Source: an uncultured Desulfobacter sp. (GTDB lineage: Bacteria; Desulfobacterota; Desulfobacteria; Desulfobacterales; Desulfobacteraceae). Taken from it: 64,000 bases of DNA. Position numbers and translations under genes: made by a program. The notes below the pieces were generated by a model, which was not told where the DNA came from, did not search any database, and worked only from the letters and a program-made list of their open reading frames with translations. Within the stretch, counting starts at the first letter, position 1, and every line of letters begins with the position of its first letter. Positions 1-8,184 of the stretch are shown here, piece by piece. The stretch lies in assembly GCF_963677125.1 (NCBI RefSeq), contig NZ_OY781882.1, positions 380,501-444,500 on the forward strand, in the 5' to 3' direction.

Positions 1-371
1 ATTCGGGAGATGATCTTCCAGGAGTAGACGGCCACGATAAAAAAGAATCCTGCGCTCAACAGATGGGAAAGCAAATTTACCAGCCACCTGATGGATAACG
101 GCAGCATTAGGATCAGAAGATCCATGGTAAAGTGGGAACCGGTTTTAACCCCGATGGCAGCCCCAAGAAAGGCGATAAATACGCCAAGATATCGTCCCAG
201 TTCTTCAAACCAGGGAAAACTGAAGTTAAAAATATACCGGGTAATGACCTGAACAAAGCCGATCAAGGCCAGTATCAGGATGGTCCAGACCAGGGTAAAG
301 TTTTCCACACGGTCAATGAATTTGAAAATTCGCTGCAAAGGGGCGCTCCAAAAACGGGGTGTGAAAAGCAT
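1..371 (-). CDS. TRAP transporter small permease (DctQ-like), 3' end outside window
   Basis: The reverse strand reads from an ATG at 371 (a GTG at 386 is an alternative) through the left edge without a stop. The product starts MLFTPRFWSAPLQRIFKFID and then has hydrophobic helices around VWTILILALIGFVQVITRYI and a WFEELGRYLGVFIAFLGAA segment. The R-Y-x-F and F-x-x-E-E pattern is characteristic of the four-helix DctQ subunit of TRAP transporters, which bridges the binding protein and the large permease in the inner membrane. It follows a DctP-type binding protein by 43 bases on the same strand, as usual in these operons, and the large DctM subunit would be expected beyond the left edge. Family assignment is solid; the substrate is not visible. 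Neither start has a strong ribosome-binding site. Confidence 0.85.
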   Translation of the reverse strand, partial: MLFTPRFWSAPLQRIFKFIDRVENFTLVWTILILALIGFVQVITRYIFNFSFPWFEELGRYLGVFIAFLGAAIGVKTGSHFTMDLLILMLPLSIRWLVNLLSHLLSAGFFFIVAVYSWKIISR

Positions 372-414
372 CTTCGTACTTTTCACACCAAAGGTTAGCT
401 ACAATTTTTTTCAA

Positions 415-1470
415 TTACCGGTGATTGGCTTCAATTCGTTTGAGCATGAAATCAAAGATTTCATCTCCCAGTTTTTTACGGTATTTGTTCCACACCGGCA
501 CCATGGCCTCACGGAAGCGGTCGCGCTCTTGGGGTGTCAATTCAATGATCTCGATCTTTTCCTGCTTGGCGTAGTCTGCAATGGAGATTCCGATCTTGGG
601 AAGGGATTCTTTCATGCGGGCATTGACCACCCGGTTTTCAACCATGGCCAGTTCAGCCGCCTGCCTGAAAATTTCCTGCTCCGTTTTAGAAAGGCTTTCC
701 CAGTAATCTATGCTGATCACGGTGACACATGCGGTCATACAGTGCTGGGTCATGGTCACATACTTGGTCACCTCAGTGACCTTGGTGAGAATGGCCGTAA
801 TTAAGGGGTTTTCCTGGGCATCAATGACGCCCGTTTGAAGGGCGTTGTACATTTCGGGAAAAGGGATGCCTACGGCGGTTGCGCCCAACTGTTCAAAGGT
901 GTCCAAATATGCCGGAGAGTTCATTACCCGGATTTTAAGACCTTTGATGTCTTCCGGGGTGTGGATAGGCCGTTTGGTATTGGAAAAATCTCTAATATCA
1001 TTTTCCATCCAGCCGATGGCAATGAATCCCTTTTTGGGAAAAGCGGAAAATATTTTTTTTCTGACTGCGGGATCATCAAGGGTGGCATAGGCCGTTGCCC
1101 GGTTCGGAAAAATAAAGGGCATATCCAGAACTGCGCACTGGGGCTCAAAATTTTGAAGTACAGCCGTGGTCAACGAGGCAATTTGGAGTGTGCCGGACTG
1201 GACCTGCTCCGCCATGGACCGTTCGCTGCCCAGTTGCCCCATGGGAAACACCTTGATGTCGATTTTGCCGTTGGTTTTTTCCCGTACATAGTCGGCAAAA
1301 ACTTTAGCACCGGCATTAAGGCCGTGGAACTGGGGGGCGATATGGCCGAATTTTACGGTATTGGCAAAGGCTGGAGCAGATAGGATAATTCCTGCTAAGA
1401 GGGCTATGGTCACTATTCGTGCCGTTTTTATTGTCCGCGCACGCAGGCTGAAAAATTGGGGGGTTTTCAT
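415..1470 (-). CDS. TRAP transporter substrate-binding protein, DctP family
   Basis: A 351-residue periplasmic binding protein. The ATG at 1470 is chosen over an upstream one at 1548 because it is preceded by AAGGAG at good spacing and begins a clean signal peptide (MKTPQFFSLRARTIKTARIV, hydrophobic core, cleavage near APAFA-NTVKFG). DctP-family hallmarks follow: GSERSMAEQVQSG near the N-terminus, then GLKIRVMNSP with the arginine that usually binds the substrate carboxylate, and PEMYNALQTGVIDAQENP. Members bind organic acids in the periplasm and hand them to the DctQM permease for sodium-driven uptake. The next gene on this strand is a DctQ-like permease. A C4-dicarboxylate or another small carboxylate is likely, but the ligand cannot be read from the sequence. 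Confidence 0.93.
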   Translation of the reverse strand: MKTPQFFSLRARTIKTARIVTIALLAGIILSAPAFANTVKFGHIAPQFHGLNAGAKVFADYVREKTNGKIDIKVFPMGQLGSERSMAEQVQSGTLQIASLTTAVLQNFEPQCAVLDMPFIFPNRATAYATLDDPAVRKKIFSAFPKKGFIAIGWMENDIRDFSNTKRPIHTPEDIKGLKIRVMNSPAYLDTFEQLGATAVGIPFPEMYNALQTGVIDAQENPLITAILTKVTEVTKYVTMTQHCMTACVTVISIDYWESLSKTEQEIFRQAAELAMVENRVVNARMKESLPKIGISIADYAKQEKIEIIELTPQERDRFREAMVPVWNKYRKKLGDEIFDFMLKRIEANHR

Positions 1471-1910
1471 CAGGATATACTCCTTAAGGGTGTGTTTATT
1501 GGATGATTTCGGAGGGGAGATGTACTCCAAATGTTTTCTGTTTGTCAACTTTTCACAGGATCGGCAAGTCTTTGGAATGCTTATAATCGTCTCGTAAAAG
1601 CTGTGCTGTGAGATATCTTTATGGGCTGAATCCCGTAGAAGGCTTTTAAAAATTAGGTGGTTTGTTGAATTTGCTTAATTTTAAATATTTTTCATTTATG
1701 GAAACTTTTTTGGATATACTGATTTTTGATTTGCACCAACACGGCAGACAACGATTGTTTCCTGTAAGGAAAATAATCCGCTTGACAGGTGTTTGGCATA
1801 TTGGTAGACAGTTTGCCCTTAATCTTAAGTTAATTAGATTAAAAATATAGAATTATCAGGCCATGGTCGACAAGGTTTCGTGATCTAGGCCCCTATGTGA
1901 AGGAGAGAAA
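1471..1910. other. Intergenic region between divergent TRAP operons
   Basis: A 440-base AT-rich gap between the start codons of two divergent binding-protein genes. No convincing gene is visible; short open frames here have no ribosome-binding sites or recognisable products. It must carry promoters for both directions. One plausible sigma70-type plus-strand candidate is listed separately. The plus-strand gene has a GAAGGAGAG ribosome-binding site just before its ATG at 1911. Confidence 0.6.
1782..1810 (+). promoter_or_regulatory. Candidate sigma70 promoter for the dctPQM-lut operon
   Basis: TTGACA at 1782-1787 matches the -35 consensus fully. A weak -10 (TAGACA, 1805-1810) follows after a 17-base spacer. 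It lies about 100 bases upstream of the binding-protein start at 1911. The perfect -35 and spacing are the only support; the -10 is poor, so an activator may be needed or the match may be chance. Confidence 0.35.
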
Positions 1911-2966
1911 ATGAGAGCAGTCAAAAGAGTATGTTTAGGGTTGGCGATCATGCTGGGAATAAGTTTTTCCATACCCGGCACGGCACCTGCCAAAACTATT
2001 AAGTGGAAAATGGCCTCATCTTGGCCCAAGGGGACCATGGTCCAGTGGGCCGCAGATGAATTTGCAAGAACCGTTAATGCCATGAGCGGCGGTCGTCTGG
2101 AAATTAAAAGCTATGCGGCAGGTGTCCTTGTGGGGGCTTTGGAAGTAACCGACAGTGTGCGTATGGGAACCATTGATGTGGCCCATTGTTCGCCCGGATA
2201 CCAGATGGGCAAGCTGCCGGCTGCCCCTCTTTTTGCCTATATTCCCTTTGGCATGGACGCTGTGCCTTATATGACCTGGTTTTATGACAACGATGGGATG
2301 GAATTGTACAAAGAACTTTACAAATCCTATGATCTTGGCTTTGTGGCACCCTGCGGCGTGCTGCCCACCGAAGACCTTGCCTGGTCGAACAAGCCCATCA
2401 AAAACATGGATGATTTCAAAGGCCTGAAATTCAGGACCAGCGGCTATTGGGGAGAGGTGCTTTCCCGGGCGGGCGCCTCTGTGATGATGCTACCGGCCGG
2501 AGAAATCTATGAAGCGCTGCAGCGCAATATCCTGGATGCCGGTGAGTTCAGTATTCCGTCAATGGACAAGGATCTTTCATTCAACGAAACGGCTAAATAT
2601 CTCTTGGTGCCCGGCATTCACCAGATCTCCACCATCACGGACATTACCATTAACAAACGCTCCTGGGCCAAACTGCCCGATGATCTCAAAGAGATCGTCA
2701 AGGTGGCTGCCCAGTCCGTGACCATGCGCATGCTCACCCATTGCATTAATGAGGACATCAAGGCCTTGGCCTATTTCAAGGAAAAGGGCGTGCAGATTGA
2801 GTACTTAAGCCCTGAAATTCAGAAGGAATTGGCCAAAGAGGCGGATAAGCTTCTTGATGAGAAAGCGGCAAAAGATCCGTTTTTTGCTAAAGTGCTTAAG
2901 TCCCAGCGGGATTTCAGGGCAGGGTATGCCAATTATAAGAAGCTGATGACTCCTGCCTACGAATAG
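1911..2966 (+). CDS. TRAP transporter substrate-binding protein, probably for lactate or another 2-hydroxy/2-oxo acid
   Basis: A 351-residue exported protein with a signal peptide (MRAVKRVCLGLAIMLGISFS, cleavage near GTAPAKT). It belongs to the TRAP binding-protein group related to TakP and the Thermus lactate-binding protein: KWKMASSWPKGT at the mature N-terminus, GLKFRTSGYWGEVLSRAGAS, and LPAGEIYEALQRNILDAGEF. In this group the arginine of the KFR segment and the acidic residue of DAGEF sit at the ligand site. It heads a set with small and large permeases followed by lutABC, which is why I infer lactate or a close analogue as substrate. A strong GGAG-type ribosome-binding site precedes the ATG. 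A hairpin directly after the stop may stabilise this upstream message so that binding protein is made in excess over permease. Confidence 0.9.
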   Translation: MRAVKRVCLGLAIMLGISFSIPGTAPAKTIKWKMASSWPKGTMVQWAADEFARTVNAMSGGRLEIKSYAAGVLVGALEVTDSVRMGTIDVAHCSPGYQMGKLPAAPLFAYIPFGMDAVPYMTWFYDNDGMELYKELYKSYDLGFVAPCGVLPTEDLAWSNKPIKNMDDFKGLKFRTSGYWGEVLSRAGASVMMLPAGEIYEALQRNILDAGEFSIPSMDKDLSFNETAKYLLVPGIHQISTITDITINKRSWAKLPDDLKEIVKVAAQSVTMRMLTHCINEDIKALAYFKEKGVQIEYLSPEIQKELAKEADKLLDEKAAKDPFFAKVLKSQRDFRAGYANYKKLMTPAYE

Positions 2967-2983
2967 ATCATAAAAAAAGGTTT

Positions 2984-3012
2984 AAAGAATCCGGTGAAAT
3001 GCCGGATTCTTT
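2984..3012 (+). promoter_or_regulatory. Stem-loop between dctP and dctQ that encloses the dctQ start codon
   Basis: AAAGAATCCGG (2984-2994) pairs perfectly with CCGGATTCTTT (3002-3012), leaving a 7-base loop. The ATG of dctQ (2999-3001) lies in that loop and its upstream leader lies in the stem. There is no T-run, so it is not a typical terminator. It is better explained as an RNA-processing or stability hairpin, or as a structure that dampens permease translation. Confidence 0.6.
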
Positions 3013-3544
3013 GTTAAAAAAGATGTTTTTTAAAATCATAGATACCATCAGTGAAACCACAGGTCGCTTGATCTCCTGTCTAGTCATCATACTGACTTTA
3101 ATTTTGAGTTATGAGATCGTGGCCCGTTATGTATTCGGTGCCCCCACCAAATGGGTGTTTGACACAAGCTATATGCTTGGCGGCACCTTTTTTCTCATGG
3201 GGGAAGCCTTTACTCTGAAGCACAAACAGCATGTGCGCATTGACATCCTGTACGGCCGGTTTTCCAAAAGAACCCGGGCCGCCATTGATGTGTTTTTCTA
3301 TCTGGTGCTGTTCTTCCCTTTGTGGATCGGTATTTTGTATGCATTGATTCCCTACGTGGCCTTTTCCTGGGAAATGAGTGAAAAATCCATGCAGGGATAC
3401 TGGCAGCCGGTGATCTACCCGTTTAAAACGGTGATGCCCATCGGCGTGGGGCTGTTTTTGCTCCAGGGCCTGGCGGAATTTTGCCGCAGCCTTCTAATTC
3501 TCATCAAGGGCGAAAATGCCCCCGGCCAGGTAAAGGAGGCATAA
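2999..3544 (+). CDS. TRAP transporter small permease subunit (DctQ family)
   Basis: 181 residues with four hydrophobic segments: LISCLVIILTLILSYEIVAR, SYMLGGTFFLMGEAF, FFYLVLFFPLWIGILYALI and TVMPIGVGLFLLQGL. The order and the EIVARYVFG and LGGTFFLMGEAFTLKHKQHVR motifs are diagnostic for DctQ, the membrane subunit that docks the binding protein and partners with DctM. It lies 32 bases after the binding protein and 3 bases before dctM. The start at 2999 lies inside a hairpin loop and has no clear Shine-Dalgarno; an internal ATG a few codons later (MFFKIIDT) is an alternative. The function is secure as part of this tripartite sodium-coupled importer. Confidence 0.92.
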   Translation: MPDSLLKKMFFKIIDTISETTGRLISCLVIILTLILSYEIVARYVFGAPTKWVFDTSYMLGGTFFLMGEAFTLKHKQHVRIDILYGRFSKRTRAAIDVFFYLVLFFPLWIGILYALIPYVAFSWEMSEKSMQGYWQPVIYPFKTVMPIGVGLFLLQGLAEFCRSLLILIKGENAPGQVKEA

Positions 3545-3547
3545 CCC

Positions 3548-4879
3548 ATGGATGCATTTATGACACCTGAAATTTTGGTGCTTCTGATGTTTGGCACCCT
3601 GTTTGTCGGCATTTTTCTCGGGTTCCCCACCGCCTTTGTCCTGGGGGGCGTGGCCATGCTCTTCGGCTTTGTGGATATGGGGCCCGATATTTTCGGGCTG
3701 TTCATCACCCGCCTTTTTGGTTTGATGAAAAACTATACGCTTTTGGCGGTTCCCCTGTTTTTATTCATGGGGGTCTTTATGGAAAAATCCGGGGTGGCCC
3801 AGCGGCTGTTCCAGGCCATGCACCTGTTGTGGGGCGGCATGCGCGGCGGCCTTGGTATCAGCACCATTGCCATCTGCGCGTTGTTTGCAGCCGCCACAGG
3901 CGTGGTCGGGGCATCCGAGGTCACCATTGGTTTGATGGCCCTGCCGGCTATGTTCTCAAAATCCTATGACAAATCCCTTGCCTGCGGCAGTGTGTGTGCC
4001 GGTGGCACCTTGGGTATTTTGATTCCGCCCAGCATCATGATCATCCTTTACGGACCCATTGCACGGATTTCGGTGGGCAAGCTTTTCCTGGGCACCCTAG
4101 TGCCTGGCATCCTGCTGGCTGCACTGTATATGATTTACATTGCCGTCCGATGCTATTTCAGACCCCAGGACGGACCGCCCATGCCCAAGGAAGAGCGCAA
4201 CGTGCCGGTGTCAAAGAAGCTATGGTTGCTGGCTACATCGGTGCTGCCTCCGGCCATGCTCATCTTTGCCGTTCTTGGATCAATATTTTTCGGCATTGCT
4301 GCGGTTACTGAAGCAGCTGCGGTGGGTGTTGTGGCAAGTATCCTCCTGGCGGCTTGTTACAGACAGCTGACCTATGCGACCTTAAAAGAAGCGTGTATCC
4401 AAACATTGACCATCACTTCAATGATCCTGATGATCGCCATTGGGGCGGCATTTTTCTCTTCTGTTTTTGTGGCGTTAGGCGGAGATGATGTAATTTCAAG
4501 TCTGTTTTTAAACCTGCCCTTCGGCAAATGGGGTATTTTGATCACCATCATGCTGTTACTGGTTGTCGTGGGCATGTTTATCGACTGGATGGGGATTGTC
4601 TTCATCATTGTGCCGCTGATCTCTCCCATCGGCCTTGAACTGGGGTTTGACCCCATCTGGTTTGCCGTCATGGTTATGGTGAATCTGCAGATCTCCTTTC
4701 TGACGCCGCCCTTTGCCTATTCCATTTTTTATTTGAAAGGGATCACGCCGCCGGATGTTAAAACAACAGATATTTACAAAGGTGTGCTGCCCTTTGTGGG
4801 GCTTCAGATTCTGGCCCTGCTTTTATGCGCGGCATTTCCCTTTTTGATCACATGGCTGCCTGCCCACCTGATTCATTAG
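3548..4879 (+). CDS. TRAP transporter large permease subunit (DctM family)
   Basis: 443 residues, the usual DctM length, with about a dozen membrane segments. Recognisable pieces are the N-terminal FLGFPTAFVLGGVAMLFG, then LLAVPLFLFMGVFMEKSG, the CAGGTLGILIPPSIMIILYG loop, which is one of the most conserved stretches in the family, and a C-terminal FLTPPFAYSIFYLKG. DctM forms the transport channel of the importer and couples substrate entry to the sodium gradient. A strong AAAGGAGG ribosome-binding site lies just ahead of the start, inside the end of dctQ. The stop codon coincides with the left end of a palindromic dispersed element, which separates dctM from lutA. Confidence 0.95.
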   Translation: MDAFMTPEILVLLMFGTLFVGIFLGFPTAFVLGGVAMLFGFVDMGPDIFGLFITRLFGLMKNYTLLAVPLFLFMGVFMEKSGVAQRLFQAMHLLWGGMRGGLGISTIAICALFAAATGVVGASEVTIGLMALPAMFSKSYDKSLACGSVCAGGTLGILIPPSIMIILYGPIARISVGKLFLGTLVPGILLAALYMIYIAVRCYFRPQDGPPMPKEERNVPVSKKLWLLATSVLPPAMLIFAVLGSIFFGIAAVTEAAAVGVVASILLAACYRQLTYATLKEACIQTLTITSMILMIAIGAAFFSSVFVALGGDDVISSLFLNLPFGKWGILITIMLLLVVVGMFIDWMGIVFIIVPLISPIGLELGFDPIWFAVMVMVNLQISFLTPPFAYSIFYLKGITPPDVKTTDIYKGVLPFVGLQILALLLCAAFPFLITWLPAHLIH

Positions 4880-5024
4880 TGTTTGGACGCAAAGTCACCC
4901 ATCTGCGGCGTTACAAAAAATATTTGAAATCCTCACATACACAAGTATGCTCCGGTTTCAAATTTTTTGGTGCCTTGCATCTGGGCAACTTGTCGTCCAA
5001 ACAAGGTTTTCGTTCAGGCACTAA
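4876..5024. repeat. Palindromic dispersed element, copy 1 (between dctM and lutA)
   Basis: A large imperfect inverted repeat: TTTGGACG (4882-4889) matches CGTCCAAA (4994-5001), an inner arm ATTTGAAA faces TTTCAAAT, and the centre is a CATAC-ACAA-GTATG hairpin. The right end reads GGTTTTCGTTCAGGCACTA. The same terminal motif and the same centre (AATCCTC, ATAC, GTAT, CTCCGGTT) recur at 61784-61937, and the terminal motif alone recurs near 55055. The left end overlaps the dctM stop. It looks like a REP/MITE-type non-coding element rather than a terminator; the folded RNA could still affect expression between transporter and lut genes. Confidence 0.7.
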
Positions 5025-5063
5025 ATAGAACAGATAATTAAAAAATACGTGAGGATTAATTGA

Positions 5064-5801
5064 ATGGCACATGCAACTTTATTTATCCAGTGCATTGTGG
5101 ACGGCATGTATCCGGAAGTGGGAGAGGCCATGGTCCGGCTTTTTCAGCGCCTGGGCATCACCATGGATTACCCGGAGAACCAGACCTGCTGCGGCCAGCC
5201 CTCGTTCAACTCCGGATACCGTAAAGAAGCGGCCAAGGCAGCCAAGCACTATATTGAGACTTTTGAGAACGCAGGCACCATTGTCTGCCCATCGGGCTCC
5301 TGTGTTGCCATGGTCCGCAACCACTATCCCGAATTGTTCGAAGACGAACCGGGATGGCGAAAAAGGGCTGAACGTGTGGGTAAACGAACCTTTGAACTCA
5401 CCGAATACCTGGTGGATGTTCTGGGCATTAAAGATACCGGCGCCTATTTTAACGGTAAGGTGACCTACCACGACTCCTGTCATCTCAACCGCCACCTCGG
5501 GGTTTCATCCCAGCCCCGGGAGCTGATCAACCGGGTGAATGGCTTAACCTTTGTGGAGATGAAAAATTCGGATAAATGCTGTGGGTTCGGCGGCGCATTT
5601 TCAACCAAGTATCCTGATATTTCCACAGCCATGGTCAAGGAAAAGGTTCAAAACATTCTTGATTCCGGGGCGGATGCCGTTGTGGGGTGCGATATGGGGT
5701 GTCTGATGAATATCCAGGGGTATCTCAACCGCCATAATTATCCGGTCAAGGTGATGCACATTGCCCAGCTTCTGGCCGGGGAGAAAGGAGATGCTGCATG
5801 A
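5064..5801 (+). CDS. lutA: LutA-type lactate utilization iron-sulfur protein
   Basis: 245 residues with two CCG-type cysteine-rich domains: ENQTCCGQPSFNSGYR near residue 40 and NSDKCCGFGGAFSTKYPD near residue 170, plus a CPSGSCVAMVRNHYP cysteine motif. This duplicated domain is typical of LutA/YkgE and heterodisulfide reductase subunits, where it binds an iron-sulfur cluster. With LutB and LutC it forms the cytoplasmic complex that oxidises L-lactate to pyruvate without the classical flavin enzyme. GAGGA precedes the ATG. Its stop overlaps the lutB start (ATGA), so translation is coupled. The TRAP transporter just upstream makes lactate or a close analogue the natural substrate. Confidence 0.92.
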   Translation: MAHATLFIQCIVDGMYPEVGEAMVRLFQRLGITMDYPENQTCCGQPSFNSGYRKEAAKAAKHYIETFENAGTIVCPSGSCVAMVRNHYPELFEDEPGWRKRAERVGKRTFELTEYLVDVLGIKDTGAYFNGKVTYHDSCHLNRHLGVSSQPRELINRVNGLTFVEMKNSDKCCGFGGAFSTKYPDISTAMVKEKVQNILDSGADAVVGCDMGCLMNIQGYLNRHNYPVKVMHIAQLLAGEKGDAA

Positions 5802-7249
5802 GTGATGAAATTTTAACGGATAAATATGTTGAAAATGCAGTCAAGGCCATCAATGACAATTTTTTGCCCCAGGCGATGGAAAAAATGCAGTCCGGCCTGG
5901 CCAAAGCCACCCAGGCTTCTTACCAGAACCTGGAAGAGGGACCGGAACTGCGCATGAAAGCCCATGATATCCGGGAAAAAACTATCAATAATCTGGATGT
6001 GGTTCTCACCCAGCTGGCTGCCAAGGTGCGGGAAAACGGCGGCAAGGTCTACTTTGCCAAGACCGCCGAACAGGCCGTAAAGTATACCCTGGATGTGGCC
6101 AAACAACACAATGTCAAACAGGTGGTGAAAGGTAAATCCATGGTCTCCGAGGAGATCAGCCTTAACCCGGCCCTGGAGGCCCTGGGCATTGAGGTCAATG
6201 AGACCGACCTTGGCGAGTACATCATCCAGCTGGCAGGAGAAAAACCCTCCCACATTATTGCCCCTGCCATTCATAAAACAAGGGAGCAGGTGGGCCGGCT
6301 TTTTTCTGAAAAACTGGGTGTTCCCTATACGGATGATCCCCCGACACTTACCCGGATCGCTAGAAAGGCCCTGCGCGACAAGTTCCTCCAGGCGGACATG
6401 GGCATCTCCGGCTGCAACCTTGCCTGTGCGGAAACCGGCCATATGACGGTGGTCTCCAACGAAGGTAATATCCGCATGGCCACCACTCTGCCCAAGGTTC
6501 ATGTGGCCATCATGGGCATGGAGCGGGTGGTGCCCAACCTGGAAGACCACGATATCCTTTTCCGGCTGCTCTCCCGGGGTGCCGCGGCCCAGAAGCTGGG
6601 CGGCTGTGTTTCCTATATTGGCGGCCCGGGCGGCCCTGATTTTCCTGACGGCCCCCAGGAGTTTCACCTGGTGATTCTGGACAACGGCAGAAGCCGGATT
6701 CTGGCGGACCCTAAATTCCGTGAGATTCTGTGCTGTATCCGCTGTTCTGCCTGTCTGAACGCCTGTCCCGTGTACGGCAAAATTGGCGGTCATGCCTATG
6801 GTGCCACCTATTGCGGTCCCATCGGTGCCGTGCTTACCCCCCTGATGGTGGGTATGAACAAGGCCAAGGACCTGTGCTTAGGCGAGACCCTGTGCGGTGC
6901 CTGCCAACAGGCCTGTTCCGTGAACATCAATCTGCCCCGCATGCTTTTGGAACTTCGATACCGTCTGGCCTATGGGGATGATGACTGGCAGACCAAACAG
7001 GTAAATCCCCTGGAAAAGACCCTCCACCAGGCTTGGGCGTTTCTGGCAGGGCACCCCGCGCTGTACCGCGCTTTTTTAAAGGCCGGTGCCGTGGGCCAGA
7101 AAATTTTTCCAAGATCCCGGGGCATGATCCGCACGATGTCCGGCCCCGGTGCCGGATGGACCCGGGACAGGGACATCAAGCCCCTTGCCGATACCCCGTT
7201 TCGCGAGCGGTTTGAAACGCTTTCTACAAAAAAGTCTGATAGGGGATAA
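5798..7249 (+). CDS. lutB: LutB-type lactate utilization protein (LUD domain plus two 4Fe-4S clusters)
   Basis: 483 residues, normal for LutB/YkgF. Residues roughly 70-300 form the LUD domain (VVKGKSMVSEEISLNPALE, NLACAETGHMTVVSNEGN, SYIGGPGGPDFPDGPQ). Two ferredoxin-like cluster motifs follow: CCIRCSACLNACPVYG starting at C312 and CGACQQACSVN starting at C366. The C-terminal 110 residues match the usual LutB tail. LutB is the electron-transferring subunit of the lactate oxidation complex. The gene overlaps lutA by four bases and ends three bases before lutC. All expected cluster cysteines are present, so the product should be functional. Confidence 0.95.
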   Translation: MSDEILTDKYVENAVKAINDNFLPQAMEKMQSGLAKATQASYQNLEEGPELRMKAHDIREKTINNLDVVLTQLAAKVRENGGKVYFAKTAEQAVKYTLDVAKQHNVKQVVKGKSMVSEEISLNPALEALGIEVNETDLGEYIIQLAGEKPSHIIAPAIHKTREQVGRLFSEKLGVPYTDDPPTLTRIARKALRDKFLQADMGISGCNLACAETGHMTVVSNEGNIRMATTLPKVHVAIMGMERVVPNLEDHDILFRLLSRGAAAQKLGGCVSYIGGPGGPDFPDGPQEFHLVILDNGRSRILADPKFREILCCIRCSACLNACPVYGKIGGHAYGATYCGPIGAVLTPLMVGMNKAKDLCLGETLCGACQQACSVNINLPRMLLELRYRLAYGDDDWQTKQVNPLEKTLHQAWAFLAGHPALYRAFLKAGAVGQKIFPRSRGMIRTMSGPGAGWTRDRDIKPLADTPFRERFETLSTKKSDRG

Positions 7250-7252
7250 GAT

Positions 7253-8044
7253 ATGCCGACCCATACCAATGAGACCCAGTTTATTAATGATATACGTGCC
7301 GCTTTAGGTATCCGTGCCGATAACACGAACTCACGGAAAAAAGAGATTTTTACGGATCCTGCACAAACGCCCGAAGCACAGCAAATACTGCTTGAAACCA
7401 TTGGCGCGCGACAAAACAGTGATCGGATGGTTCTGCTTGACAGATTGGCAAAGGAAGCGGTTCCTTTAAATCTTAAGGTCATGCCCATGAAAAATGAGGC
7501 TGAAGTTGCCAAAGCCATTGCTGATCTTGTGGCCGACACCACCCCTGAGTGGGGAGACAAAAAAAGTGTTGTGCAGTGGGATCACCCCATGATCAAGAAA
7601 TTGGCCCTTGAATCGGCACTCAAAGACCAGAATGTGCCGGTGTATACGGCAGCCTTTGACGGCAGTGAGACCACGGATTGTCAAAAAGAAACGAAACGGG
7701 AACAAATCCGGGAACAGGTCATACAATCATATATCGGCGTAACATCCGCCGATTTTTGCCTGGCCGATACCGCCACCCTGGTGATGCGTTCCCGACCCAA
7801 CGAGGCCCGGTCCGTTTCCCTTCTGCCCTCTATCCATGTGGCTGTGATCAAGAAAGAGCAGATTCTGTCTGACATGAAAGAGCTTTATGCGTTACTCAAA
7901 TTTGATCCGGACACAAGGGGAGAAGGGCTTCCCCATCACATGGTTATGATCTCAGGCCCCAGCAAGACCGCAGACATTGAGCTTGTGATGGTGCACGGTG
8001 CCCATGGACCCCGGGCTCTTTATCTCTACGTGATCACCGGCTGA
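7253..8044 (+). CDS. lutC: LutC-type lactate utilization protein (LUD domain)
   Basis: 263 residues. The C-terminal half holds the LUD core: SYIGVTSADFCLADTATLVM, then RSVSLLPSIHVAVIKKEQI and a final MISGPSKTADIELVMVHGAH, all typical of LutC/YkgG. The N-terminal 100 residues are less conserved. It is the third subunit of the lactate dehydrogenase complex. It starts three bases after lutB with AGGGGA as ribosome-binding site and is followed by a strong intrinsic terminator, so it is the last gene of the TRAP-lut operon. Confidence 0.93.
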   Translation: MPTHTNETQFINDIRAALGIRADNTNSRKKEIFTDPAQTPEAQQILLETIGARQNSDRMVLLDRLAKEAVPLNLKVMPMKNEAEVAKAIADLVADTTPEWGDKKSVVQWDHPMIKKLALESALKDQNVPVYTAAFDGSETTDCQKETKREQIREQVIQSYIGVTSADFCLADTATLVMRSRPNEARSVSLLPSIHVAVIKKEQILSDMKELYALLKFDPDTRGEGLPHHMVMISGPSKTADIELVMVHGAHGPRALYLYVITG

Positions 8045-8064
8045 TAAGGGTTTTTAAAAAAATG

Positions 8065-8101
8065 AATCCGCCCCTCCCACCATCCTGGGGGCGGATTTTT
8101 T
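8065..8101 (+). terminator. Intrinsic terminator after lutC
   Basis: AATCCGCCCC (8065-8074) pairs with GGGGCGGATT (8087-8096), a 10-bp GC-rich stem with a 12-base loop, followed by a run of T. It starts about 20 bases after the lutC stop. Confidence 0.9.
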
Positions 8102-8120
8102 CTGATTTTTTATACTTTTG

Positions 8121-8150
8121 TTGACAAAGAATGTTTTCCTGTCCTACTTA
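8121..8150 (+). promoter_or_regulatory. Candidate promoter for the LptC-like gene pair
   Basis: A perfect -35 TTGACA at 8121-8126 is followed after about 18 bases by a weak -10-like TACTTA (8145-8150). Transcription would start near 8158, too close for the ATG at 8161 and consistent with a start at 8185. It lies between the lutC terminator and the next gene. Confidence 0.35.
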
Positions 8151-8184
8151 GATTCCCATCATGTGGAATCAGGGATTGGTGCAT

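Noticed and set aside
1471..1548. Longer start for the left TRAP binding protein
   Set aside because: The extension has no ribosome-binding site and lies ahead of a clean signal peptide that starts at 1470 after AAGGAG.
5813..6793. 326-codon minus-strand open frame opposite lutB
   Set aside because: It is an antisense shadow of a well-recognised gene and its product shows no family features.
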